Assembly (NCBI GenBank): GCA_029856145.1
Contig: JAHQWK010000015.1
Coordinates: forward strand, 1-33,044
DNA length: 33,044 bases
Direction of reading: 5' to 3'
Origin: Promethearchaeia archaeon
GTDB taxonomy: Archaea > Asgardarchaeota > Lokiarchaeia > Sigyniarchaeales > SOKP01
Positions 1 to 9,448 of this stretch are shown piece by piece. Both the position numbers and the translations under genes were made by a program. Every line of letters starts with the position of its first letter. Within the stretch, counting starts at the first letter, position 1. The notes beneath the pieces were generated by a model that saw only the letters and a list, made by a program, of their open reading frames with translations, did no database searches and was not told where the DNA came from.

Positions 1-395
1 TATTTTTTCTTTAAATATACTTATTTTTAATTCTTATAAAGTTTTTATTGTTAAAACTGGTAAAATTTGAGAATGTCTTCGACAAAATTTTATGTTAATT
101 GTAATTAAAGAATGAATAAATTAGAAATTGAAAAGCCTCCAAACGATTATGAATTATCTCGTAATTTTAATAGAAAGATTTGGAAAAATCAAATAAAGAG
201 TTAATAAAATAAGTTTAAATTGGAAAAACAAATAAATTTTTATATCAAAAGAGGTAAAATATTAACGATAATAAACAGTTAATAAATCTCTTAATTAAGT
301 TCAGATTACCGACAAAATTTTTAAATTAAAAATAGTGTATTTTTCCACTATATAATTAACGATTGTATAAGAATTAAAAAAAGGAATGATATCCA
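1..395. other. AT-rich upstream region of nrdD, no convincing gene
   Basis: I see no recognisable protein here. A 30-codon ATG frame (112-204, +) exists but has no recognisable motif and no good ribosome-binding site. The sequence CGACAAAATTTT occurs twice (about 80-91 and 310-321), which could be chance in AT-rich DNA or a repeated regulatory site ahead of nrdD. An AAGGA at 381-385 precedes the TTG start of nrdD. Confidence 0.4.
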
Positions 396-2531
396 TTGTT
401 TTTAGTATCAGATTCAGAACCATTAAAAGAAGGAAAGAATAAAAAAATAAGACGTAAATATTTGACAAAATTATTACCACAAGTTTTTCGAACTGAGGGT
501 GATGTAGTACCATTCGATCCCATAAAAATTGAACAGAGCCTTATAAATGAAACAGGATTGGCCCAAACATCCGCTGATAAGATTACTGAATTAGTCGTAA
601 GGAGAATAATTTCTTCTGGAATTCGTTTTTTATCTGGACCTCATATTAGAGAAATTGTTTGTTCAATATTATCAGAACAACATTTTGAAGATGAGCGTAA
701 ATTATATACAAGAATAGGAATGCCACTAATGGATTATGAGGCTATTTTAGAATATGGCGTAGATGAAAATGCAAATCAAGATATGAATCCTGAAAGTATT
801 CATCATTGGGCAGCAAATAGAATATCAGATGAATATGCTTTATTAAGGATTTTAGATTCTGAAGAAGCTCATGCTCACTTATATGGAGATGTTCATGTAC
901 ATATGTTGAGATATTTCGATTTAAGACCATTCTGTCAAGAATGGGATCCGCGTATGATTCTTGAACATGGGCTACCGCCAGTAGATAGTTGGGCACACTG
1001 TAGTAAATCAGGCCCCGCAGGAAGTTTACGTGTGGCAGTAACGCATCTTGCTAAGTGGCTTGGAATTATTCAAGGTGAATTCAGTGGAGGTCAAGGATAT
1101 GATTATATAACAACCTTTTTAGCCCCATATGCACGTAATCTAAGTGCTAGAGAAATTGAACAATCGATGCAATGCTTAATTTTCGAAACTAATCAAATAT
1201 TTGCAGCAAGGGGAGGACAAGTACCATTTACTTCAATTTCTTGTACTCCTACTATACCTGATGGTTTGTTAAATATCCCTGCTGTTGGCCTTCATGGAAA
1301 AATAGTAGGTAAATATGGCGATTATAAGGATGAATGTCTTAAACTCTTTGATGCTTTAACTGATGTATATATTCAAGGTGATCATAATGGAAAACTTTTT
1401 GCATTCCCAAAACATGAAATTAAAATTAAAAAGGAATGGTTGCGAGAATTTGAGCCATCTTACTTAAAAATAATGGAAGAAGTAGCAACAATGGGAACTC
1501 CTTACTTCCTTAATATGTGTCCAGATTGGATGCCAGATGAAATTCATAGTCAATGTTGTAGAAAATTTTTAAGTGGAAATCAAATCATTGAGCAATGTAT
1601 TCTTGATCCTGAAAAGAGAAAGAATGCAAATATATGGGAAAATTATGTTACTATCGGCTCATTGCAAAGTGTTAGTTTAAATCTTCCTCGGTATGCATAT
1701 TTGTCTAAAAATCAAGATGATTATTTCACAATATTAGATGATAAAATGGAACTTTCTGCGAGAATTCTACGAAAAAAATGGAGTTTAATGGAAAAAAGAT
1801 TAAAAACTGGACATTTACCTCTGTGTAGTGGTAAAATAAACGGTAAACCTATTTTTAATATAAAAGATCAGAACCTCTCTATAGGATTTACAGGGTTAAA
1901 CGAAGCTGTGAAAAGTTTAACTGGATTTGAATTACATGAAGATAATAGTGCATATGAGTTTGGAAAAAAGATATTAAGCTATATGGTCGCAAAGTGTAAT
2001 ACTATGACAGAAAGAGATCATAAATACTATTCTCTTTGGGAACAACCCGCTGAATCTAGTTCTGGCCGCTTTGCTAGATTGGATTTAAAACATTTTCCTA
2101 AAAAAGCTATTGTTCAGTCTTCTGGTAATTCTGCTTATTATACTAATTCTGATCATTTTAGATATGATGCTGAAATGCCACTATCGCAACGAATTAAAAA
2201 GCAAGGTGATTATCATCCAATCGTAAATGGAGGTGTTATTACTCATATTTGGCTAGGAGAACAAAAACCAGATATCGAAGGTTTATGGGAACTTACAAAG
2301 AATATTTGTCTTAATACAAACACTGCTTATTTCGCGTATTCACCAGATTTTACTTACTGTCCTCATTGTAGAAAGATGTTCCGAGGCGGAAGTTTTATAT
2401 GTCCACAGTGTCATTCTGGAGATGTAAAAGTATATTCGAGAGTTACAGGATATTATAGTGAGGTAAATAGATATAATTCAGGAAAACGAGCAGAATGGGA
2501 AGCTCGTAGACGAGAAATATTATTTACCTAA
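396..2531 (+). CDS. nrdD: Anaerobic (class III) ribonucleoside-triphosphate reductase
   Basis: Makes deoxyribonucleotides from ribonucleoside triphosphates without oxygen, using a glycyl radical; cytosolic. The 711-residue product has an N-terminal ATP-cone (about residues 26-115), the sensor of dATP/ATP in this family. The catalytic barrel follows, with a conserved Cys at about residue 180. At the C-terminus is a four-Cys zinc site (C655, C658, C669, C672), then the radical loop RVTGYYS, in which G685 is the expected radical glycine. The start is TTG at 396, with AAGGA 10 bases upstream and no better in-frame ATG nearby. Length fits the family. No activating enzyme (NrdG, a radical SAM protein) lies next to it in this window, although nrdD and nrdG are often adjacent. 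It implies at least partly anaerobic life. Confidence 0.93.
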   Translation: MFLVSDSEPLKEGKNKKIRRKYLTKLLPQVFRTEGDVVPFDPIKIEQSLINETGLAQTSADKITELVVRRIISSGIRFLSGPHIREIVCSILSEQHFEDERKLYTRIGMPLMDYEAILEYGVDENANQDMNPESIHHWAANRISDEYALLRILDSEEAHAHLYGDVHVHMLRYFDLRPFCQEWDPRMILEHGLPPVDSWAHCSKSGPAGSLRVAVTHLAKWLGIIQGEFSGGQGYDYITTFLAPYARNLSAREIEQSMQCLIFETNQIFAARGGQVPFTSISCTPTIPDGLLNIPAVGLHGKIVGKYGDYKDECLKLFDALTDVYIQGDHNGKLFAFPKHEIKIKKEWLREFEPSYLKIMEEVATMGTPYFLNMCPDWMPDEIHSQCCRKFLSGNQIIEQCILDPEKRKNANIWENYVTIGSLQSVSLNLPRYAYLSKNQDDYFTILDDKMELSARILRKKWSLMEKRLKTGHLPLCSGKINGKPIFNIKDQNLSIGFTGLNEAVKSLTGFELHEDNSAYEFGKKILSYMVAKCNTMTERDHKYYSLWEQPAESSSGRFARLDLKHFPKKAIVQSSGNSAYYTNSDHFRYDAEMPLSQRIKKQGDYHPIVNGGVITHIWLGEQKPDIEGLWELTKNICLNTNTAYFAYSPDFTYCPHCRKMFRGGSFICPQCHSGDVKVYSRVTGYYSEVNRYNSGKRAEWEARRREILFT

Positions 2532-2717
2532 TTTAAGTCCCTTTGAGTAATTCTTGCGAATAAAAATAAAATTATGAGAAGGCGTAGAATTCAAATAAAA
2601 CTAACTTATTCCTGCAATAAACGTATTTATATGGAAAAAAGATTTATTGAAAAATATAACCAAAAATACTAAATCAGTATTTCGATTTTTATTTTCAACA
2701 AATTATAACGATATATA

Positions 2718-3554
2718 ATGAGTGGTTTCAATTTAATAATAAAACCTGATGAAGATGATCCCGAAGCTGCCGAAGTCTATGTTGATGGAACGATTAGTGG
2801 GAAAAAATATCGCTTTATTCTTGATACTGGTTCAGCAAAAACCTATGTTCAATTTGATGATTACACTTCCACGTTTGGATGCATTCAAAAGCACAAATCT
2901 TCAGGAGCATTTGCAGAAAGTAATGATGATTTGATTAAAGTGCCATATATTCAACTTGGTCCCATCTTAAAAAAAAATTTCATGCTGGCTCGTTTACCAG
3001 AAAATTCTCTTAACACAAGAAATTTAATCGGGATGGACCTTCTTAAGGACTTCTGTTTTCAGTTTTTATTTAATGAAAATAGAGTTTCGGTTGATAATTC
3101 AGAAGGAATCCAGATTAGTGACTCTCTCCATGAACTTTTCCTAGGCAAGAAGTTTCATCCCTACATCAATATTCAATTCGGAAAGCTGAAAGCCACAGCG
3201 GTATGGGATACCGGTGCGGGAATTACGGTTGTAGACATTGATTTTATAAACAAGTTTCCCTCTTTTTTCCAAGAAATAGGAAAATCTATCGGTACAGACT
3301 CGACAGGGGTTAAAATGGAAACTCCTATGTTCACTATGGGGACAACCATAATTGTTAATAATGAATTTCCACCCCATAAAGTTGCCGGCGTCGATTTATC
3401 TTATTTAAATTCCACAACCGAAGTTCCTATGGATCTAATATTGGGTTACAGCACCCTAAGTAAAGCAAACTGGCTGTTTGATTTCCCCAATAAGAAGTGG
3501 GCGATTTTAAAAATGCTGAATGCAAATTCTGAAGAAGTTAATTCAGAAATCTGA
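2718..3554 (+). CDS. Single-chain retropepsin-like aspartic protease with two DTG motifs
   Basis: Probable aspartic peptidase of 278 residues. There are two internally similar halves. Half one has FILDTGSAKTYV (D36-T37-G38) and ends with LIGMDLL (103-109). Half two has AVWDTGAGITVVD (D164-T165-G166) and ends with LILGYSTL (240-247). In retropepsin-like enzymes a hydrophobic-hydrophobic-DTG/S-G motif and a later hydrophobic-G segment form one lobe, and two lobes (usually two subunits) build the active site. Here both lobes appear to be on one chain. No signal peptide or membrane segment is visible, so the protein is probably cytosolic. A TATA-like stretch lies around 2700-2708 and the start is ATG. 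Substrate unknown; no partner gene is obvious. The fold call is strong, but activity is inferred from the two aspartates. Confidence 0.72.
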   Translation: MSGFNLIIKPDEDDPEAAEVYVDGTISGKKYRFILDTGSAKTYVQFDDYTSTFGCIQKHKSSGAFAESNDDLIKVPYIQLGPILKKNFMLARLPENSLNTRNLIGMDLLKDFCFQFLFNENRVSVDNSEGIQISDSLHELFLGKKFHPYINIQFGKLKATAVWDTGAGITVVDIDFINKFPSFFQEIGKSIGTDSTGVKMETPMFTMGTTIIVNNEFPPHKVAGVDLSYLNSTTEVPMDLILGYSTLSKANWLFDFPNKKWAILKMLNANSEEVNSEI

Positions 3555-3713
3555 AGAAATTAAAATACATTCAAGAATGACAAGATATCACAGCTTAATT
3601 GATGGATTTAATCTCGAAAAAAGGGCAGTATGGGAATCAAGAAAACGAGAGTATCCTTTTTAATTAACTTTTCTCTTTCTATTTTATATATAGAGACACT
3701 CAATATTATATAT

Positions 3714-4031
3714 ATGGTACTAAAAGATGCTCTTGATGAAGTTCAAGAAGTAGTTGATAAATGGATCTGTGAACATGGTGGATACTGGCCTCCATTATCA
3801 ATGATTTGTGCTGTAATGGAAGAATTAGGAGAAGTTGCAAAAGAAGTGAATTCAATTGAAGGATATAAACCTAAAAAATCAAAGATTGCAGTTCCTAATT
3901 TAGGAGAAGAGCTAGCTGATCTTCTTTTTTCCATAATCTGCATTGCAAATCATTATAAAATTGATTTGGGGAAACAATTTAGTAATATAATTAATAAATA
4001 TTCCACAAGGGATTCTATTCGGTTTTCTTGA
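3714..4031 (+). CDS. MazG-like nucleotide pyrophosphohydrolase
   Basis: Small all-helical NTP pyrophosphohydrolase of 105 residues from ATG 3714. It has the family's metal-binding pattern: EELGEVAKE followed about 25 residues later by GEELADLLF, i.e. E-x-x-E and E-x-x-D on paired helices. Such enzymes hydrolyse (d)NTPs to the monophosphate and pyrophosphate and often act in house-cleaning; the substrate cannot be told from sequence. The frame is open from 3630, but the extra 28 residues look like translated promoter (a TTTATATATA stretch lies at 3683-3692). The ATG at 3714, about 25-30 bases from that box, is therefore preferred and suggests a nearly leaderless mRNA. Typical length for single-domain MazG-like proteins. 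Confidence 0.8.
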   Translation: MVLKDALDEVQEVVDKWICEHGGYWPPLSMICAVMEELGEVAKEVNSIEGYKPKKSKIAVPNLGEELADLLFSIICIANHYKIDLGKQFSNIINKYSTRDSIRFS

Positions 4032-4162
4032 ACTATATTCGTTTCATAGCTATTTCAAATAATATTCTCATAATTTTATCTGTAATTTGTAAAATTTTAA
4101 TTGGTTAAAGATTTCTATTTTATGAAGAAATAGGAAAGGAAAACTAATTTACATAAATAATA

Positions 4163-5341
4163 ATGTTAAGAGAAGGATTAGAAAAACAGGAAATTCTTAG
4201 AATTCTCGATGATAAATTAAAGATGGATTATTCATATAAATCAGGTTCAATATTAGGATCTATGTGTACAGAACCCTTTGACTTTGGTGTTGAGGTGTAT
4301 AAGAAATATGTCTCTAAAAATCTAGGAGATCCGGGTTTGTTCTTAGGGACTGCAACATTAGAGGAAGAATTGGTTGCAGAAATTGGTGAGCTCTTTCAGG
4401 GAAAAAATATAATTGGAACTTTCACTACGGGGGGTTCGGAAGCAAATTTGATAGCTATGAGGATTGCTAAAGATTTAAGGCCTGATATCACTAATCCTGA
4501 AGTTATAGTACCTCTTTCTGCTCATATCTCTTTTGATAAAGCAGCTGATTTATTAGGGATTAAACTTAGAAAAGCAAGATTACATGATAATTTTGATTTA
4601 AACCTAAATCACTTTGAATCTCTTATCAACAAAAATACTTGTGGAGTCGTAGGTATTGCAGGCACAACATCACTAGGTCTGATTGATCCAATAAAGGATA
4701 TTGGTAAATTAGTAGAAGATAAAGACATTTTCTTTCATATCGATGCTGCGTTTGGAGGTTTTATATTACCTTTTTTAAAAGAATTAGAATATAATCTTCC
4801 TTCTTGGGATTTTTCTGTAAAGTCTGTTGATTCTATAACAGCGGATCCTCATAAAATGGGTTTAGGGATCATACCTACTGGAGGATATTTTCTGAGAGAT
4901 TCCTCGATTTTACAAAAATTTGGCTATGAAATTCCATATTTAGCAGGGGGGAATTTTAAACACTTTCATATAGTTGGAACTAGATCTGGGGGGACAGTAA
5001 TTGCCTTTTGGGTAATCTTGAAATCTTTAGGTATAAAGGGTTTTACAAATATTGTAAAAACATGTATGGAAAATACAAAGTATTTAACTAAAAGAATTAA
5101 TGAAATTGAAGGTGTAAAATTAGCAACTATTCCAGTAATGAACGTTGTTGGAATTACGACTGAAAGTGGAGAAAGTATTTGTCAGATTGATGAGGAATTA
5201 CGAAAGAGAAATTGGATGGTGGGTAAATTTAAAGAGTTCAATCTAATTAGAGTAGTAATTATGCCACATGTTCAGAAAACCCATTTACAAAATTTCACCG
5301 AAGATTTAGAGAAAATTATAAGAAAATTAAATATTTTATAG
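4163..5341 (+). CDS. mfnA: PLP-dependent L-aspartate/L-tyrosine decarboxylase, MfnA family
   Basis: Group II pyridoxal-phosphate decarboxylase of 392 residues. Visible features are TTGGSEAN (88-95, cofactor phosphate region), H121 (expected to stack on the cofactor), HIDAAFGG (192-199, with the Asp that pairs with the pyridine nitrogen) and ADPHKMG, in which K231 is the Schiff-base lysine. In archaea this family decarboxylates aspartate to beta-alanine for coenzyme A, or tyrosine to tyramine for methanofuran. With panB and a branched-chain aminotransferase a few kb away and no methanogenesis genes, the aspartate/CoA role is favoured; this is inference, as the sequence does not separate the two. 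Starts at ATG 4163; ends with TAG. Confidence 0.86.
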   Translation: MLREGLEKQEILRILDDKLKMDYSYKSGSILGSMCTEPFDFGVEVYKKYVSKNLGDPGLFLGTATLEEELVAEIGELFQGKNIIGTFTTGGSEANLIAMRIAKDLRPDITNPEVIVPLSAHISFDKAADLLGIKLRKARLHDNFDLNLNHFESLINKNTCGVVGIAGTTSLGLIDPIKDIGKLVEDKDIFFHIDAAFGGFILPFLKELEYNLPSWDFSVKSVDSITADPHKMGLGIIPTGGYFLRDSSILQKFGYEIPYLAGGNFKHFHIVGTRSGGTVIAFWVILKSLGIKGFTNIVKTCMENTKYLTKRINEIEGVKLATIPVMNVVGITTESGESICQIDEELRKRNWMVGKFKEFNLIRVVIMPHVQKTHLQNFTEDLEKIIRKLNIL

Positions 5342-5631
5342 TAAAGTTAATTTTATTGTTAATTATAATTACTGGATTTAATTCTTTCTTTAAATTTGAT
5401 CACCCCCTCAACCGATCTAAATATCTAGTAGAACATAAGAATTGTGCTTCTTATATCTAATCTAGAACTCTTTATATTCACTTCTTTCTAATATAAATCT
5501 AAATAGAGCTCTTAGTAAAATTATAAATTTTAATAGTAAAGTTAGAAAAAAAATATATTTAGGACTAGTTATTATTTAATTAATAGAAGGTTTAATTGGG
5601 AGTTTAATTTCATAAACTTGGAATTAAAAGC

Positions 5632-6405
5632 ATGGGCAAAGAAAAAAAGAAACTCGGAATAAAAACAACTCGGTATTATACAAAGAAATGTTCTAAGTGT
5701 AGTTTTGAATATCCTAATTGGTTTACTAATTGTCCTAAATGTGGAACATCTTGGGATAATACAGAGGTAGTTTCTGCTCCTAAAGAGGCTTATAAAAAAA
5801 CCATTAAAATTGTAGTAAAAATTACTGAAGAAACTTTTAATAAATCCATCTTTTCAGTAAATTTAATTTTTAGTGCTGACCAAGGAAAATCATGGTATCA
5901 AATGGAAATGGACCTAAAAATGGATTACTACATAGCAGAAATTGCAGAAGTTCCCATTGGTTCAGTAATTATATATTATATAGAAGTCAATTTAGAGGAT
6001 GGGGAGAAAATTATTGAAAATAATGATGGAAAATACTTTTTTTATAAGGTTGGAGTACCAATTGGAGAAGCCGAACCTGAAGCATCACCCCAAGAAAGTG
6101 AAGCGATTAAGAAAAGCATTGATCAATATACTACTAAGCCCCAAAAATACCAGAAACCTCCAATAGAGGCTCCACCACAAAAAACACATGTTACAAGAGA
6201 AATGGTTGAACACTCCACAATTATTCCTCAAGAAGAGATTAAAGTTCCAGAAAAAAGCAGTTCTCAAGAATATACCATAAATGATGCAACCATATTTGGG
6301 AAACCTCAAACTGAAATTGATCCTGAATTAAAAATATGTGTTCATTGCAATTCTAAAATTAAAAAAATGTGGAGTATATGTCCAATTTGCGGAAAATCAC
6401 TCTAA
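5632..6405 (+). CDS. Protein with a zinc ribbon at each end and a central beta-rich domain
   Basis: Unrecognised family, 257 residues. The N-terminal zinc ribbon has C20, C23, C34 and C37; the C-terminal ribbon has C236, C239, C250 and C253. Between them, residues about 55-145 are predicted beta-rich and look like an immunoglobulin/E-set-type fold (pattern SADQGKSWYQMEM, then PIGSVIIYYIEV). This is followed by a low-complexity linker rich in Pro, Glu, Lys and Gln (about 150-230). No membrane segment. The gene is convergent with the large GTPase at 6508-8124, which also ends in a zinc ribbon after a Pro/Glu-rich linker. A scaffolding or nucleic-acid/protein-binding role is possible but unproven. 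Start ATG 5632. Confidence 0.72.
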   Translation: MGKEKKKLGIKTTRYYTKKCSKCSFEYPNWFTNCPKCGTSWDNTEVVSAPKEAYKKTIKIVVKITEETFNKSIFSVNLIFSADQGKSWYQMEMDLKMDYYIAEIAEVPIGSVIIYYIEVNLEDGEKIIENNDGKYFFYKVGVPIGEAEPEASPQESEAIKKSIDQYTTKPQKYQKPPIEAPPQKTHVTREMVEHSTIIPQEEIKVPEKSSSQEYTINDATIFGKPQTEIDPELKICVHCNSKIKKMWSICPICGKSL

Positions 6406-6507
6406 ACTAATTCGAAAATAGATCATGTATTGAGAACACTAATTTTATAACAGAAAGTATTTTTAATATAAAAAAATAAAGATCTATATATTCTTAGTGA
6501 ATTCCAA

Positions 6508-8124
6508 TTAAAGTTGCGATCCACATTTATTACAAAATTGATAATCGCTGGATAATATCGCTCCACACTGTTTACAAATAATAATTTCTTTTCCAGATTG
6601 TTTTGCTTGTTGTGCATGAACTGTTTGCGGTTGTGGAGGGGTGCTTTCTAGATCTGAAACATTTGGTATGATCCGTAATTTACTAGTTTCTTGAGTTTCA
6701 GGTTCTTGTTTTGCTGTAAACGGCATAAAAGTTGCTACTGACGCTTTTTCAGTTTCAGTTTTTTGAGATAATGTTTGGAAAAGGGAAGGCGTAGTAGTCA
6801 CTTCTGGTGTGGGAGTTTGTTTAGCTTCTACGGTTTCAGCCTTTTCTTTCTTTTCTTTTTTTGGTTTTTGTTTTTTCTCTTTCTTGGTTTTCTTCATTTC
6901 TTCTAATAATTTTTCTTGCCTTTCTTGTTCTTCTCTGAGTTTCTTCTCTTTATCTTCTTTCTTTTTCTGTTTTTCAAGTTTCTTCTTTCCCTTCTTAGAA
7001 TACATTGGTTCAGGTAAATAGTCCATTAAAGAATCTGACTTAGGTTTAGTTGTATCTTGAGTTGGAAAAAGAGCGCTAGTACTTGAAGGAGTCCTCTCAT
7101 CAGAGGGCGTAAATTGTTGAGATTGAAAACCCTCGGGTGCTGGAGCCGGAACCGGAACATTATTTGTAAATGGAACCGCTTTTGGTTTATATGATTCTTC
7201 TCTGCTCGTAAAATTTACCGGTTGAGAAGTAGTAGATTGTTGTTTTTCTGGAACTGCTTCAAATAATATTTCATCTGGAGTCTTAAATTCGAATTCAACA
7301 GGTTGACTAGGGGTTTCAGCGACTTGAGACTCAGGTAAAGGAATTTCTGGTTCAAATTCAGGTTCTAGTACAGGTTCAGGTACTGGTGGTGCTTCATATT
7401 CATATTCATGTTCTGGTTCAAATGATGAGATAGGTTCATTTACTTTGGGGGATACAGGTTCTGGAACAGGAGGAGCGGCATAATCAAATTCTGGTTCCAA
7501 TTGTTGCATAGGAGTTGGATATGTCCCTATAGCGGTAATTGGAACTTGACCCGGATTGAACACAATCCCTTTCGAGATTAGTTGATCAGGGACTCCTGAA
7601 CCAATCATTAGACATGCTAGAATATAAAAACAATCGCCTACTCCTTCACCCGTCTTTGCTGAAGTTTCCATATAATACAAATTAAAATTATTTGTGAAAC
7701 TATTAATTTCTTCTAAAGAAACGGCTCTTTGATCAACTAAATCGCTTTTATTACCAACAAGTAATAAAGGGATCTCAGTTTTCACATTTGCTCTTACTTC
7801 TTCTATCCATTGTGGCAAGTGTTCAAAGCTCCCAGAATTTGTAAGATCAAAGATCATTAATGCTCCTAAAGATCCTCTATAATACATCGGTCTAATCGAA
7901 CTAAATCGCTCTTGACCCCCTGTGTCCCATATCTGAAGCTTTGCACGTATAGGTCCTTCAACAGAGTCAATGGCAATTGTTTTTACGTGGAAATCTACAC
8001 CAATTGTCATTTTATAATCTTCGGTGAAGAAGCCTTTACTAAATCTGAGAGTTAATGCAGTTTTTCCTACCCCACCATCTCCTACAACAATCGATTTAAA
8101 GAGATAATCATATTCTTCTGCCAT
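6508..8124 (-). CDS. Rab/Ras-like small GTPase with Pro/Glu-rich linker, Lys-rich segment and C-terminal zinc ribbon
   Basis: 538 residues. The N-terminal 1-180 is a complete small GTPase domain: G1 GDGGVGKT (15-22), switch I T40 in TIGVDF, G3 WDTGGQE (66-72; Gly replaces the usual Ala of DTAGQE), G4 NKSD (125-128) and G5 ETSAK (153-157). The RPMYYRG after switch II is Rab-like. It continues with a long disordered region rich in Pro, Glu, Val and Ser (about 195-360), a strongly basic Lys/Glu segment likely to form a helix or coiled coil (about 375-435), a Thr/Gln-rich linker and a zinc ribbon (C517, C520, C531, C534). No prenylation Cys motif ends the protein. Start ATG 8122-8124, preceded by a TATA-like TATATATTAAT. 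The GTPase call is certain; the role of the tail is unknown. Confidence 0.93.
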   Translation of the reverse strand: MAEEYDYLFKSIVVGDGGVGKTALTLRFSKGFFTEDYKMTIGVDFHVKTIAIDSVEGPIRAKLQIWDTGGQERFSSIRPMYYRGSLGALMIFDLTNSGSFEHLPQWIEEVRANVKTEIPLLLVGNKSDLVDQRAVSLEEINSFTNNFNLYYMETSAKTGEGVGDCFYILACLMIGSGVPDQLISKGIVFNPGQVPITAIGTYPTPMQQLEPEFDYAAPPVPEPVSPKVNEPISSFEPEHEYEYEAPPVPEPVLEPEFEPEIPLPESQVAETPSQPVEFEFKTPDEILFEAVPEKQQSTTSQPVNFTSREESYKPKAVPFTNNVPVPAPAPEGFQSQQFTPSDERTPSSTSALFPTQDTTKPKSDSLMDYLPEPMYSKKGKKKLEKQKKKEDKEKKLREEQERQEKLLEEMKKTKKEKKQKPKKEKKEKAETVEAKQTPTPEVTTTPSLFQTLSQKTETEKASVATFMPFTAKQEPETQETSKLRIIPNVSDLESTPPQPQTVHAQQAKQSGKEIIICKQCGAILSSDYQFCNKCGSQL

Positions 8125-8317
8125 TACATGTTCCCACTTTACCTTTCAAATTAATATATATCGAGTAATTTTCTAAAATGTTCAAGCTATTATATATTAT
8201 ATCTATAAATACAAATTTATAATTTTATTTATAAAAAAGAAATTCCGTTATCTCACTAATAACTAAGTAAGATATCGTTGAAATATTGTTGTAAAATTAA
8301 GAAGATAAAGAAAAATT

Positions 8318-9202
8318 TTAAATCAATTTATGAGCTTCTTCACAGATGTCAATATTTTCAATCCATTCGTTGATTTTAGTTAATTCTTGTTCAGGAAATT
8401 CATATGAGTGTTCTCGATCAGGGTATTTCCCATTTATGACTTCATCCTTATAATTATTCAAGGCGCGACTAATAGCTTCGCCGATGTTGCCAAAATATTT
8501 AAGAAATTTAGGCTTAATATCGGTAAAGATACCTAACATGTCATGAATTACCAATATTTGGCCATCACAATAAGGGCCAGCACCAATACCGATAGTAGGA
8601 ACATTAACACTATTTGTAATTAATTCAGCTACTTGCCAAGGAATACTTTCTAAAACTATAGAAAAAACCCCAACTTCTTCTAAGTTCTTCGCATCTAATA
8701 TTAATTTTTTTGCCGTTTCAATTGTTTTCCCCTGAACTAAAAAACCTCCAAACTGATAAACCGCTTGAGGAGTTAAACCAATATGGCCCATAACTTGAAT
8801 ATCTGCATCAATCATTGCTTTAATTGTGGGGCATATTTCTGTTCCTCCTTCAACTTTAACAGCTTCAGCACCACCTTCTTGGATAAATCTCCCAGCATTT
8901 TTAACGGCTTCTACTATATCTATTTTGTATGAAAGAAAAGGCATATCTCCTACAATTAATGCATTTGATACACCTCGACTAACTGCTTTAGTGTGATGAA
9001 TCATCTCATCCATAGTTACTGATAAAGTATTTGTGTATCCAAGCATTACCATTGATAGTGAATCTCCTACAAGAATTAGATCAATACCGCTATCATCAAC
9101 AATTTTTGCAAATGAATAATCATAAGATGTGATGGTAACTATTTTTTCGCTTTTTTTTTTCTTCTCTATAATATCTTTTGCAGTAACTTTTTGTAAGGAC
9201 AT
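8318..9202 (-). CDS. panB: 3-methyl-2-oxobutanoate hydroxymethyltransferase (ketopantoate hydroxymethyltransferase)
   Basis: Transfers a hydroxymethyl group from 5,10-methylene-tetrahydrofolate (or an equivalent pterin) to 2-oxoisovalerate, giving ketopantoate, the first committed step of pantoate/CoA synthesis. The 294-residue length fits the family. Visible are [12 protein letters not shown] (45-56; usually GDSLGM), the second metal-ligand aspartate in VGDMPF (D86), EAVKVEGG (113-120), MGHIGLTPQ (138-146), and the catalytic Glu in VLESIPW. Minus strand, divergent from the branched-chain aminotransferase gene. That enzyme's 2-oxo acid is PanB's substrate, so the pairing makes metabolic sense. 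Start ATG at 9200-9202. Confidence 0.95.
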   Translation of the reverse strand: MSLQKVTAKDIIEKKKKSEKIVTITSYDYSFAKIVDDSGIDLILVGDSLSMVMLGYTNTLSVTMDEMIHHTKAVSRGVSNALIVGDMPFLSYKIDIVEAVKNAGRFIQEGGAEAVKVEGGTEICPTIKAMIDADIQVMGHIGLTPQAVYQFGGFLVQGKTIETAKKLILDAKNLEEVGVFSIVLESIPWQVAELITNSVNVPTIGIGAGPYCDGQILVIHDMLGIFTDIKPKFLKYFGNIGEAISRALNNYKDEVINGKYPDREHSYEFPEQELTKINEWIENIDICEEAHKLI

Positions 9203-9448
9203 ATGTTCAAATAACTAATTCGTTTTCAAAAATTTTATGGTAATTCGATTATTATATTATGAAAAACTTTCATTTAATTTCTTCTCTAACGTGTTTTTTT
9301 TTGAATTTGATAAACTAAAACTCTCGAAAAATATATTTGACATATCAATTTGCTTTAAATATTGTTTTATTCAAATTTTTTTGATAAGATTTTTTAACAA
9401 AAGCTTCATATATTAATCCTACTAATCTAAAAAAAGAGATTGAAATTT

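Noticed and set aside
2574..2672. A 32-codon ATG frame between nrdD and the protease gene
   Set aside because: It is Arg/Lys-rich with no motif, has no clear ribosome-binding site and does not resemble NrdG; probably chance.
6809..7021. A plus-strand Ser/Phe-rich frame opposite the large GTPase
   Set aside because: It is the antisense of the Lys-rich segment; AAG/AAA/GAA codons read backwards give Phe/Ser/Leu without stops.
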